Shown: piece after piece, positions 1 through 6,374 of the stretch
How the letters are laid out: the number at the start of each line of letters is the position of its first letter
Position numbering within the stretch: the first letter of the stretch is position 1
Origin: CAYVZU01 sp964455935
GTDB taxonomy: Bacteria > Fibrobacterota > CAYVZU01
DNA: 9,959 nt
NCBI GenBank assembly: GCA_964455935.1
Contig: CAYVZU010000138.1
Span: 1-9,959, forward strand
Direction: 5' to 3'
Notes under the pieces: generated by a model
What the model saw: only the letters and a program-made list of their open reading frames with translations
What the model was told of the DNA's origin: nothing
Databases searched by the model: none
Program-made: the position numbers and the translations under genes

Positions 1-1590
1 TGCTTTATGTTCGTGATTGTTTTTAGCGGCCAATTCGTCGGCTATCCCCGCTCGATCTATCTCCTGAATTTTCTCTTTTTTGTAATTCTCAACGGCGGGA
101 CCCGGTTTGCCATCCGCATCTTTCGCGAATCCTTTGCGCCGCAAAGCGACACGGCGCGCAACGTCCTTATCGTGGGCGCAGGGTCCGTGGGTAATGAAAT
201 TGCTAAGACCCTTAAGACAGGCAAAAGCAAACAGTATATCCCTGTAGGATTCATTGATTCCGATCCTTCCACGCATGGGCACCGGCTGCAGGGCCTTAAG
301 GTCTTTGGCGGACTACCTGCGCTGCGCCATGCAGTGAAAAAGCACCGTGTGCATGAAATCTTCATCGCGATTCCGGAAGCGACCAACCGGGCCGTGACGG
401 AGATTATGGATGCTGCGAAGATCCCGGACTGGGAATTGCGCTTTAAAATCGTGCCCTCGCTGCTCGATATCATGAGCGGCAAACTTCAGACAACCCAGAT
501 CCGCGATGTGTCCATCGAAGATTTGCTAAGCCGGCCCAACATCAAGCTCGATGACACCCACGTCCGCGAATCGTTGCGGGGCAAGACAATCCTCATCACC
601 GGCGCGGGTGGATCCATTGGTTCGGAAATCTGCTACCAGGTGGCGGCCTATGCGCCCGCGAAGATCATCCTCTACGATCTAAACGAGGGCAATGCCTACG
701 GCATCGACCACGAGCTGCGGCGGTCGCACCCCAACATTCAAATCGTCACCATTGTGGGCTCAGTAATGTACCGGCCTCTGATGGCTTCGGTGCTGAAGAC
801 ACACCGGCCCCATCACATCTACCATGCCGCGGCCTACAAGCACGTGCACCTCATGGAATGGAACCCGTTTACCTGCATCCGCAACAACGTGCTGGGCACC
901 CGGGCGCTGGTGGCGGAGGCCGAAGCGGCCGGGGTCGAGAAATTTGTGATGATTTCGACCGACAAGGCCGTCAATCCCAGGGGCATGATGGGCATTTCAA
1001 AACGCATTGCCGAACGCGCGGTGCTTGAACGCGCCCCGGCAGGTGCCACCAAGGTCAATGTGGTCCGCTTCGGCAATGTGCTGGGCTCCAGCGGAAGCGT
1101 GATCCCGCTGTTTCAAAAGCAGATCCGCGAGGGCGGACCCGTCACGATCACGCACCCCGAAATGACCCGCTACTTCATGTCGATTCCCGAGGCGGTGCAG
1201 CTTGTGCTGCAGGCCGCGACCCTCGACAACACCGGCTGCGTGTACCTTCTGGAGATGGGCGATCCGGTGAAGATCGTGGATCTGGCCCGCCAGCTTATCG
1301 AGCTAAGCGGCCTGCGCGTGGGCGATGACATCGAACTCAATTTCACGGGCCTGCGCGAAGGCGAGAAGATCCACGAAGAGCTGCTCATCCGCTCCGAGAA
1401 TGTCCTGCCCACCACCTACGAAAAGATCCGCGTCCAGCGCCAGAACCAGACCGATCACCCGCTTGTTTCCTCCCGCCTTGCCATGCTGGAAAAAGCCGTG
1501 GACCAGTTCGACTTCGACCTCCTGCGCAAAGCCGCCCAGGACCTGGTTCCGGAAGGATCTTGGAGCCCGGGAATAACGCCAAGAACCTAA
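1..1590 (+). CDS. FlaA1/CapD/WbpM-type nucleoside-diphosphate-sugar 4,6-dehydratase (5'-partial)
   Basis: Polysaccharide-biosynthesis SDR that probably converts a UDP-N-acetyl-hexosamine to its 4-keto-6-deoxy form for O-antigen, capsule or glycan synthesis at the inner membrane. The frame is open from base 1, before the first ATG at 7. Family members carry several N-terminal membrane helices, and only the tail of that region is seen (hydrophobic around residues 17-30 counted from that ATG), so the gene starts upstream. A first Rossmann-like domain has GAGSVG at 57-62. The catalytic SDR domain has GAGGSIG at 199-205, AAAYKHV at 274-280, STDK at 317-320, RFGNVLGSSGS at 354-364, HPEMTRYFMSI at 382-392 and GLREGEKIHEELL at 448-460. 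The usual YxxxK is MxxxK here (M328, K332), as is typical of the WbpM/FlaA1 group. The family call is secure; the exact substrate is not visible. Confidence 0.93.
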   Translation, partial: CFMFVIVFSGQFVGYPRSIYLLNFLFFVILNGGTRFAIRIFRESFAPQSDTARNVLIVGAGSVGNEIAKTLKTGKSKQYIPVGFIDSDPSTHGHRLQGLKVFGGLPALRHAVKKHRVHEIFIAIPEATNRAVTEIMDAAKIPDWELRFKIVPSLLDIMSGKLQTTQIRDVSIEDLLSRPNIKLDDTHVRESLRGKTILITGAGGSIGSEICYQVAAYAPAKIILYDLNEGNAYGIDHELRRSHPNIQIVTIVGSVMYRPLMASVLKTHRPHHIYHAAAYKHVHLMEWNPFTCIRNNVLGTRALVAEAEAAGVEKFVMISTDKAVNPRGMMGISKRIAERAVLERAPAGATKVNVVRFGNVLGSSGSVIPLFQKQIREGGPVTITHPEMTRYFMSIPEAVQLVLQAATLDNTGCVYLLEMGDPVKIVDLARQLIELSGLRVGDDIELNFTGLREGEKIHEELLIRSENVLPTTYEKIRVQRQNQTDHPLVSSRLAMLEKAVDQFDFDLLRKAAQDLVPEGSWSPGITPRT

Positions 1591-1599
1591 GAATATTTG

Positions 1600-1800
1600 A
1601 CAGGATGGATAGGATGTAGGCGGCTAAGCTGGAGGCCGGAAGCCGAGAGGCTCATGGGCGCCGAAGGGGCCGAACATACCAGCCCAGGGCGAAACTTTGG
1701 GGCCAAATCCGCGAAACATATTTGAGCCCTGTAAGGGCGTGACATGATCGCCGGCACGAGGTTATCCCCTCTATGGGCTCTATGTCACGCCCCCCTTGGG
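1600..1800. repeat. Interspersed intergenic repeat between convergent genes
   Basis: This is the gap between the dehydratase stop and the ATPase stop. It opens with a degenerate direct repeat (gacaggat / gataggat, about 1600-1616), then a GCTGGAGG word (1628-1635). From about 1650 comes a mosaic of the type cgaaggggccgaacat, agcccagggcg, gagccctgtaagggcg. From memory, such mosaics resemble interspersed elements that recur in environmental bacterial genomes; I could not search for copies. No ORF here has a credible start or a conserved sequence. The remaining bases to 1885 look featureless. Confidence 0.5.
1724..1792. terminator. Stem-loop, possible bidirectional terminator
   Basis: A perfect 11-bp inverted repeat, gggcgtgacat (1735-1745) and atgtcacgccc (1782-1792), has a nested companion pair gagccc (1724-1729) and gggctc (1775-1780). 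It lies between two genes that end toward each other, where a terminator is expected. There is no U-run after either arm, so it is not a textbook intrinsic terminator. It may simply be the core of the repeat element. Confidence 0.35.
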
Positions 1801-1885
1801 ACTCAAGCATGGAAATGCCGTTGGGAAGCTGAATCGCCCGGCCGCTCTTCGCCGACTCTCAACAGTTCTGTGAATAGGCTGAGGT

Positions 1886-3073
1886 CTACTCAACCCACTC
1901 TTGCGGCGGTGTGAGGAGGAAATCCTCCAGGGAGATGCCGTTGGCGCCCACGAGAAGTTTTTTGTCCACCCTGAATTCTTTTGAGAACGCATCGATCCCC
2001 GGCAGCGACGTCGGTCTCGCTCCGCTCTTCACCTCGATGGCCACGAGCTTTCGCCTTCCGGCAAGCACAAAATCCAATTCCTTGTTGCCGGCAGCCCAGT
2101 AGAACAGGTCCAGGTCCTTTCCTTTTGCGCCGTTGGCCAGCGAAGCCCCCACCGCGGTCTCGACCAGCCGCCCCCAGAATTCCGGTTCGGCCTTCGCCTC
2201 GTTCTTACCATAGTGGCTTTGGGCCGACATGAGAGCCGTGTTCAAGACGAGGAGCTTGGGGCTCGATGCACGCTGCCGCACTTTCTGGCCCGCATATTTC
2301 GGAATTCCCGTGACCAGGCCGGCCGCGCCCAGCAGGTTGAGGTAATGGGCGATTGTGGTGGTGTTTCCTGCGTCCTGAAGCTGCCCGATCATCTTCTGAT
2401 ACGAAAGGATCCGGCCGGAATAGGCGCAGGCAAGTTCAAATACGCGCCGCATCAGCGCGGGCTTGTCGATTCGCGTCATCTGCAGGATGTCGCGCGAAAG
2501 CGATGTCTCGATGAGCGAGTCCAGGACGTAGTTCTTCCAGCGCCTCGGCTCCCCCACCAGTTCGGCGGACCCGGGATAGCCTCCATAAAAGATGTAATTG
2601 TCCACGTCCCACCCAAAGGCATCCCGCATTTCGGCGTAGGACCAGTGAGGCATGTAGAGGATCTCGAACCGCCCGGCCAGGCTGTCCGAGAGCCCATCGG
2701 CGATCAGCAGCGGCGAGGACCCCAACAATACCACCCGAAGGGCCAGGCCGTCCAGGGAGTCTTTGTCCCAGTGCAGCTTCACCGTTTCGGACCACGCATG
2801 AATCTTCTGCAGTTCGTCGAGAACGAGCAGCGCCCCCTTTGCGTTCCTTTGGGCCAGGAGCCGCCCCGCCTCCCACTGTTGCTCGATCCATGACAGCCCC
2901 TTCAGAGCGGGTTCGTCCGCCGTGGCATAGTGGGAAGGCAGCCCGCAGGCTTTCATGACCTGGTTGACAAGGGTTGTCTTGCCGACCTGCCTGGGTCCCG
3001 CAATGACTTGGATGAATTTGCGCCGGCCTTGGATCCTGCCCAGCAACGTCTGAAATGCCGCGCGTTTGTGCAT
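1886..3073 (-). CDS. AAA-family ATP-binding protein with C-terminal DUF4143 domain
   Basis: A 395-aa protein of the widespread AAA_14 plus DUF4143 family; its cellular role is not established. The N-terminal P-loop domain has Walker A GPRQVGKTT (26-34), Walker B LLVLDE (82-87) and a sensor-1-like GSS (118-120). A middle helical region follows (about 175-290). The C-terminal domain has ELDF (332-335) then AIEVKSG (345-351), a D...ExK arrangement resembling PD-(D/E)xK nuclease folds. Length is normal and the protein looks intact. The ATG at 3073 is preceded by GGAG six bases upstream. It appears to be a single-gene unit with its own promoter inside a palindromic site. Such genes are often mobile accessory genes, which fits its place between repeats. 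Family assignment is confident; function is unknown. Confidence 0.92.
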   Translation of the reverse strand: MHKRAAFQTLLGRIQGRRKFIQVIAGPRQVGKTTLVNQVMKACGLPSHYATADEPALKGLSWIEQQWEAGRLLAQRNAKGALLVLDELQKIHAWSETVKLHWDKDSLDGLALRVVLLGSSPLLIADGLSDSLAGRFEILYMPHWSYAEMRDAFGWDVDNYIFYGGYPGSAELVGEPRRWKNYVLDSLIETSLSRDILQMTRIDKPALMRRVFELACAYSGRILSYQKMIGQLQDAGNTTTIAHYLNLLGAAGLVTGIPKYAGQKVRQRASSPKLLVLNTALMSAQSHYGKNEAKAEPEFWGRLVETAVGASLANGAKGKDLDLFYWAAGNKELDFVLAGRRKLVAIEVKSGARPTSLPGIDAFSKEFRVDKKLLVGANGISLEDFLLTPPQEWVE

Positions 3074-3101
3074 TGCGCTCTCCAGTTTTGCTCAACAACG
3101 A

Positions 3102-3130
3102 TAGTAAATTTACTCAACGCTATGAGTAAA
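3102..3130. promoter_or_regulatory. Operator-like palindromes upstream of the DUF4143 ATPase
   Basis: Three half-sites of one motif are packed together. TAGTAAA (3102-3108) abuts TTTACTCA (3109-3116), giving a perfect 12-bp palindrome agtaaatttact (3103-3114). TTTACTCA then pairs with TGAGTAAA (3123-3130) across the 6-base spacer acgcta, a perfect 8-bp-arm inverted repeat. The block ends 28 bases before the ATPase start codon. The dyad symmetry and position suggest a dimeric repressor site. The binding protein is unknown. Confidence 0.6.
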
Positions 3131-3135
3131 AGCAA
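3107..3135 (-). promoter_or_regulatory. Candidate sigma-70-like promoter of the DUF4143 ATPase
   Basis: On the minus strand, TTGCTT (3135-3130) and TAAATT (3112-3107) are separated by exactly 17 bases. The two boxes are moderate matches (3/6 and 4/6). The spacer contains most of the TTTACTCA/TGAGTAAA dyad, so a protein bound there would block polymerase. The -10-like box is about 33 bases from the ATG. Only the spacing and the overlap with the dyad support this call. Confidence 0.4.
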
Positions 3136-3277
3136 GATCGAGGAAGTTAAATGTGGAAACTTGGGAGGGAGATAAGATTATAGATTAGCCACGGCAGGTG
3201 AATTCATGCAGCCGTTTTTCACCGGCCGCTTTTTCCTCTACCATGTCTGCCGGATCGCCCGTCCAGCAGCCCGGGCA
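3136..3277. other. Short gap, possibly with gene debris
   Basis: There is no intact gene between the small ORF's stop and the ATPase promoter. On the minus strand the small gene's TGA overlaps an ATG (TGATG, around 3276-3280), which opens an 18-codon frame before a stop. After the same TGA, the small gene's own frame stays open for about 34 codons to a TAA. The TGATG overlap is typical of translationally coupled gene pairs, so a partner gene could once have followed. The sequence is too short to identify. Confidence 0.25.
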
Positions 3278-3604
3278 TCAGGATTCTTTCTGATCGGCCA
3301 GGTATTTTTTCAGTTCATCCGCGAGTTTTTCGCCGTAATGAAGGCGGACAAAAGCAACGTCGAGCTCCCGCCTGCTGTATGACGGGTTTTCCCTTCTGAT
3401 TGCCCTGCGGCAAAGCGCGGATACGATCCGCGTCAGGGAAAGCGCCCTGTCGATGCGCTGGGAAATGGACGCCTTCCGGATCAGCTCGATAAGAACTTTT
3501 TCCGCCTCGGGCCGCGAGGCCGCGTGTCTGAAAGGTACTCGGTTTTCATACGCTATAAATATAATCGGGTCCTTCGGACTTTTGTGTGGGTAACCCCTTG
3601 ACAC
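3278..3604 (-). CDS. Small helical hypothetical protein; 5' end likely frameshifted
   Basis: The convincing part is residues about 30-108: PEAEKVLIELIRKAS, then RIDRALSLTRIVSALCRRAI, then FVRLHYGEKLADELKKYL. I recognise this as a family of roughly 80-100-residue helical proteins, some listed next to nucleotidyltransferase-like genes and suspected to be antitoxins; that link is from memory. The longest frame begins at a GTG (3604) in the loop of a large inverted repeat, so its first dozen residues are translated repeat and unlikely to be native. A better start is ATG at 3549, which gives MKTEYLSDT, a typical opening for such proteins, but it lies in another frame and needs a one-base correction near 3505-3522. 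The gene may be a pseudogene or carry a sequence error. No clear Shine-Dalgarno precedes the ATG. Confidence 0.55.
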   Translation of the reverse strand: MSRGYPHKSPKDPIIFIAYENRVPFRHAASRPEAEKVLIELIRKASISQRIDRALSLTRIVSALCRRAIRRENPSYSRRELDVAFVRLHYGEKLADELKKYLADQKES

Positions 3605-3642
3605 AACATCTTGGGGCTACCCACACAAAAGTCCGAAGGACC
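3568..3642. repeat. Long inverted repeat, 30-bp arms with 15-base loop
   Basis: The left arm 3568-3597 (ggtccttcgg...ggtaacccc) and right arm 3613-3642 (ggggctaccc...gaaggacc) match at 29 of 30 positions as reverse complements. The single difference is A-C on the plus strand and a G-U wobble in a minus-strand transcript. The spacer is ttgacacaacatctt. Both outer flanks are AT-rich (taaatataat on the left, taaataat on the right), which could be a degenerate target duplication or chance. No U-tract follows either arm. It is probably a palindromic mobile element or MITE-like insertion, or less likely a bidirectional terminator. Confidence 0.85.
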
Positions 3643-3821
3643 TAAATAATTAGACCCTTGCCGAGGCTGGAGGCTTCTATCGAAACAAGTTGACGGTTCG
3701 CGGTTCTCGGTGTCAATTTGGGATAAGAATCGGAAAACATGAAAGACAAAAGAGTCGTGAGCCACTGGATGGATACGTCAAAGTTATACGTATCACGTCG
3801 AACGTCCAACCGTCGAACATT
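3643..3821. repeat. Intergenic repeat words downstream of recF
   Basis: I see no gene here. The stretch holds several degenerate words: ggctggagg (3665-3673), a cggttcgcggttctcggt run (about 3692-3709), acgtatcacgt, and two copies of gtcgaac flanking gtccaac just beyond the recF stop (about 3797-3817). Read in recF's sense direction, GGTTGGACGT starts 11 bases after the stop codon. No U-rich terminator hairpin was found. Confidence 0.5.
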
Positions 3822-4916
3822 TCAGGCGGATTCCCGCTGAAGCATTCCGGCCTCGATGTGGAAGCGGGCCCCGGAGCTTAGGGGAAAATACATCTCGGGG
3901 GATGCGATGAAGATCTGCGATTTGCCGGGCAGGAGCCGGCGCAGGTTGCGCCGCAGGCCCTCGTCGAGTTCCGCGAAGACATCGTCGAGCAGAAGAAGCG
4001 GGGGCCGGCCGGCTTCGTTTTGGACCACGTCCACGGCCGCAAGTTTCAAGGCGATGGCCGCGGCCCGGCATTGGCCCTGCGAGCCGAACCGGCGAAGGGC
4101 CCGCGCGCCCAACCGTGTTTCGAAATCGTCCCGGTGCGGTCCCACAAGGGTTGCCCCAACGGCGCGTTCGTGCTCGGCGGATACGGAAAAGGCCCGGGCC
4201 AGGCCTTCCTCGTCCGGTACCCCCACCGGGAGCTCCACCCCGGGATGATAGCGCAGATCGAGCGCGCCGAAGCGCTCGGTGAGTTCGTTGAACAACCGCC
4301 CGGCCCGGTCCGAGAGGACCGAAAGCGCCTGGCGGCGATGGCGCATCAGGACCGCCCCCAGCGAAACGAGTTTGTCGGTATAGGTCGAAAGAAGGGTTGG
4401 ATCGCATGGCCGTTTGTCGCGCAGCAGAAAATTGCGCTGCAGCAGGTGCTGCCGGTATTCCTGGAGCGCGCGCAGGTAAAGCCGGTTTAACTGCGAAAGG
4501 AGCATATCAAGAAAGTAGCGTCGAATCACCGGCTCGCCGCGGACCATGGCAATGTCGTCGGGCGCCAGCGAGACCACGTTGAGCGTGCCCAGGAAGTCCG
4601 AGGCGCGGTGCAGGAGGCGGCCGGCCAGGCGAATGCGCTTCTGGCCGCGGCGATCCACGCCCACATGGATCTCGAACGGCGCGCCCTCCTTGCTGGCCAC
4701 GGCCTCCAGGGTCAGCGCGTCGCTGTTATAGCCCAGAAGCTCGCGTTCCGGCGCGCGACGCTGGGATTTGCCCACGCACAGGTAGTGGATGGCCTCGAGC
4801 AGGTTGGTCTTGCCCTGGCCGTTGTCGCCGTGGACCCAGTTTAGGCCGGACGTGAATTCGAGCGACTGTTCGGCCAGGTTGCGGAAGCCGGAAAGAGACA
4901 GTGTGCGTATCTGCAA
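3822..4916 (-). CDS. recF: DNA replication/repair protein RecF
   Basis: SMC-like ABC ATPase that binds gapped DNA and, with RecO and RecR, loads RecA at stalled forks and single-strand gaps. Its 364 residues are normal for the family. Visible are the N-terminal FRNL (11-14), Walker A GDNGQGKTN (30-38), the GPHRDD motif (259-264), the ABC signature GSQGQ (278-282) and Walker B LLLLDDVFAELD (307-318). The start is TTG at 4916: an in-frame TAG lies six codons upstream, AGAGG sits six bases upstream, and MQIRTLSLSGFRNL matches the family's usual opening. It is co-directional with dnaN but separated from it by the outer-membrane protein gene, with a 185-base gap carrying a hairpin, so it may also have its own promoter. 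Confidence 0.97.
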   Translation of the reverse strand: MQIRTLSLSGFRNLAEQSLEFTSGLNWVHGDNGQGKTNLLEAIHYLCVGKSQRRAPERELLGYNSDALTLEAVASKEGAPFEIHVGVDRRGQKRIRLAGRLLHRASDFLGTLNVVSLAPDDIAMVRGEPVIRRYFLDMLLSQLNRLYLRALQEYRQHLLQRNFLLRDKRPCDPTLLSTYTDKLVSLGAVLMRHRRQALSVLSDRAGRLFNELTERFGALDLRYHPGVELPVGVPDEEGLARAFSVSAEHERAVGATLVGPHRDDFETRLGARALRRFGSQGQCRAAAIALKLAAVDVVQNEAGRPPLLLLDDVFAELDEGLRRNLRRLLPGKSQIFIASPEMYFPLSSGARFHIEAGMLQRESA

Positions 4917-4949
4917 TGAAGGCCTCTGTAACTACTCACGCCCCCAAAG

Positions 4950-5000
4950 CGAAGGCGTAACCACAGAGAAACCGAGGTCGGAGAAGGAGAGCACAGAGAA
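4950..5000. repeat. CACAGAG-type intergenic repeat
   Basis: The words accacagagaaaccgagg and gagcacagagaag lie in the gap between the outer-membrane protein gene and recF. They resemble the degenerate CCACAGAGACACAGAG type of intergenic sequence I recall from many environmental genomes. No conserved ORF lies here. The word points in one direction, and the gap is within a likely operon. Confidence 0.4.
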
Positions 5001-5010
5001 GATTGGGTTT

Positions 5011-5037
5011 TTTCCGGCGCAGGATTGCGCCAGGAAA
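5011..5037. other. Hairpin in the OMP-recF gap
   Basis: The six-base arms ggcgca (5016-5021) and tgcgcc (5026-5031) enclose the loop ggat. Flanking tttcc/ggaaa pairs extend the stem past a single bulged A (5032). On the minus (coding) strand the arm is followed by a run of A rather than U, so it is not a standard intrinsic terminator. It could act as a processing or attenuation structure between the barrel gene and recF. Confidence 0.4.
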
Positions 5038-5101
5038 GACTCCTCTCCGTGTCCTCCACCCCAACTCTGGATTTCACTCAGTGGTTGGTCTTCTCTTCAG
5101 G

Positions 5102-6325
5102 TTACTGAACCCGGAAAAGCCGCCAGTCGGTCTTGGCCTGATTGCCGTTGCGGTCCGTGGCGGTGAACTGATAAAAATAATCTCCGGGCTCGACCAGGCG
5201 CCCCTGCGAGCTGCGGGCGTCCCAGATGATGGTGGAGGGCGGAATGCCGCCGCCGACATAGGATTTCACGGGCCGCGGGCGGTTGGTGGCCGAATCCCGC
5301 GCCGCGATCACGAGACTCCAGTTGTGAAAGCCGGCTCCGCCCGGGTCATCCTGGGCTTTGAGCTGGAAGTAGAGGGCGTCGTCCACGCCGTCGCCGTCGG
5401 GCGTCAGATACGTCCGGTTCGGCTGGACGAAGATGTCGGGAGCCACGCGGTCGCGCGCCCCCCAGAGTCCAAAATGAACCGAAGCCGAGTGGCGGGCCGC
5501 CGAGAGCCCGCTGGTCCTAAAGGCGTATTCCACCTCGACGCGGTGCTGGCGGATATCGTAACGGCTCATGGCGCCCAGAGTGATTCCGTCATCTTCGATG
5601 TCATCGCGCTGGACATGGCCGCCCATTCGCAGCCCAAACTGCGGGTTGTGGAAGAACCGCTTCTCGATCGAGACCCCGGCGTTGTAGTGCAGCGTGTCGA
5701 GCTCGGAACGAAAGAAAATTCCAAGGCCGTCCACGGCGTATGGGGTCCAGAAATACTGGACCTGCAGGCTGGCGCTGCGCATGCGCGTGCGGCCGTCCGC
5801 CGAGGCCAGAACATTTTCGATGCACGAACCTAGCCGCACCCGGCGCGCGGGGTTCCAGACGGCTCCCAGATCCAGATCCAGCGCCGCTTCACCCCGGGCG
5901 AACAGGTATTTCATCGAAAATCCCGGCCAGAAGAGCGGGGTGGGCGCAAAGGCCGAAGACAGCAACAGCTGGCCTTCGTCCATGGAGTCAAAGCTGACGC
6001 GGCGAACCCCCATTCCTATGGCGGTGTTGGATGCGATGCGTGCCGCGCCCGCCAGCGAATAGGCCTCCTCCAGGGGAAGGCCGTCGAGGCCGGCGACGCA
6101 ATCCGAATTCAGAATATCGGCCAGCAAGGCCGGATTGTGAAAAAGCTGGCTGGCATTGGCATCCCGGCTAAGGCCGCCCAGACCCAGGCTGTTGACCAGA
6201 GCTCCCGTGGGTCGATACGGGTCGGCCCCGGCAAGGGAGGCCAGGAATAGCAGGAGAAGAAGGCGACTCCAGGCTACAGCAGAAAATTCATGAACGCCGG
6301 TTGTATGCTGAAGGGCCGTTCTCAA
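5102..6325 (-). CDS. PorV/PorQ-like outer-membrane barrel protein with C-terminal Ig-like tail
   Basis: A 407-residue exported protein. Residues 22-33 form a hydrophobic signal core, with likely cleavage after LAGA (31-34). The stretch LFHNPALLA (61-69) matches the N-terminal NPA-type motif of PorV/PorQ/UPF0164 barrels. Residues 75-290 show alternating aromatic and hydrophobic strands ending in turns, as expected of a beta-barrel. Residues 300-407 look like a CHU_C/FlgD-type Ig-like domain: a calcium-loop-like PDGDGVDD (309-316), then IIWDARSSQG (367-375), EPGDYFYQFTATD (379-391) and a short C-terminal strand. The start is TTG at 6325, the only usable start before the signal core; AGGAGA lies 12 bases upstream. 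It begins 49 bases after dnaN's stop and precedes recF. Its role is unknown; transport or surface anchoring are possibilities. Confidence 0.8.
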   Translation of the reverse strand: MRTALQHTTGVHEFSAVAWSRLLLLLFLASLAGADPYRPTGALVNSLGLGGLSRDANASQLFHNPALLADILNSDCVAGLDGLPLEEAYSLAGAARIASNTAIGMGVRRVSFDSMDEGQLLLSSAFAPTPLFWPGFSMKYLFARGEAALDLDLGAVWNPARRVRLGSCIENVLASADGRTRMRSASLQVQYFWTPYAVDGLGIFFRSELDTLHYNAGVSIEKRFFHNPQFGLRMGGHVQRDDIEDDGITLGAMSRYDIRQHRVEVEYAFRTSGLSAARHSASVHFGLWGARDRVAPDIFVQPNRTYLTPDGDGVDDALYFQLKAQDDPGGAGFHNWSLVIAARDSATNRPRPVKSYVGGGIPPSTIIWDARSSQGRLVEPGDYFYQFTATDRNGNQAKTDWRLFRVQ

Positions 6326-6374
6326 TCCCAGTTTCGATCTCCTGTCGTCCGTCGGACAACTCGCAATTCTCCGG

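Noticed and set aside
2213..2893. 226-codon open frame on the plus strand
   Set aside because: It lies wholly antisense to the DUF4143 ATPase, and its product shows no recognisable motif. The ATPase frame has Walker A and B and a proper ribosome binding site.
3568..3642. Standard intrinsic terminator
   Set aside because: The arms are unusually long and neither side has a U-tract. It was kept as an inverted repeat of unknown role.
3793..4407. 204-codon minus-strand frame within recF
   Set aside because: It is an arginine- and proline-rich shadow of a GC-rich gene, and the overlapping RecF frame carries all the conserved motifs.
5003..5833. 276-codon plus-strand frame opposite the barrel gene
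   Set aside because: No family features are visible. The antisense barrel protein has a signal peptide and recognisable domains.
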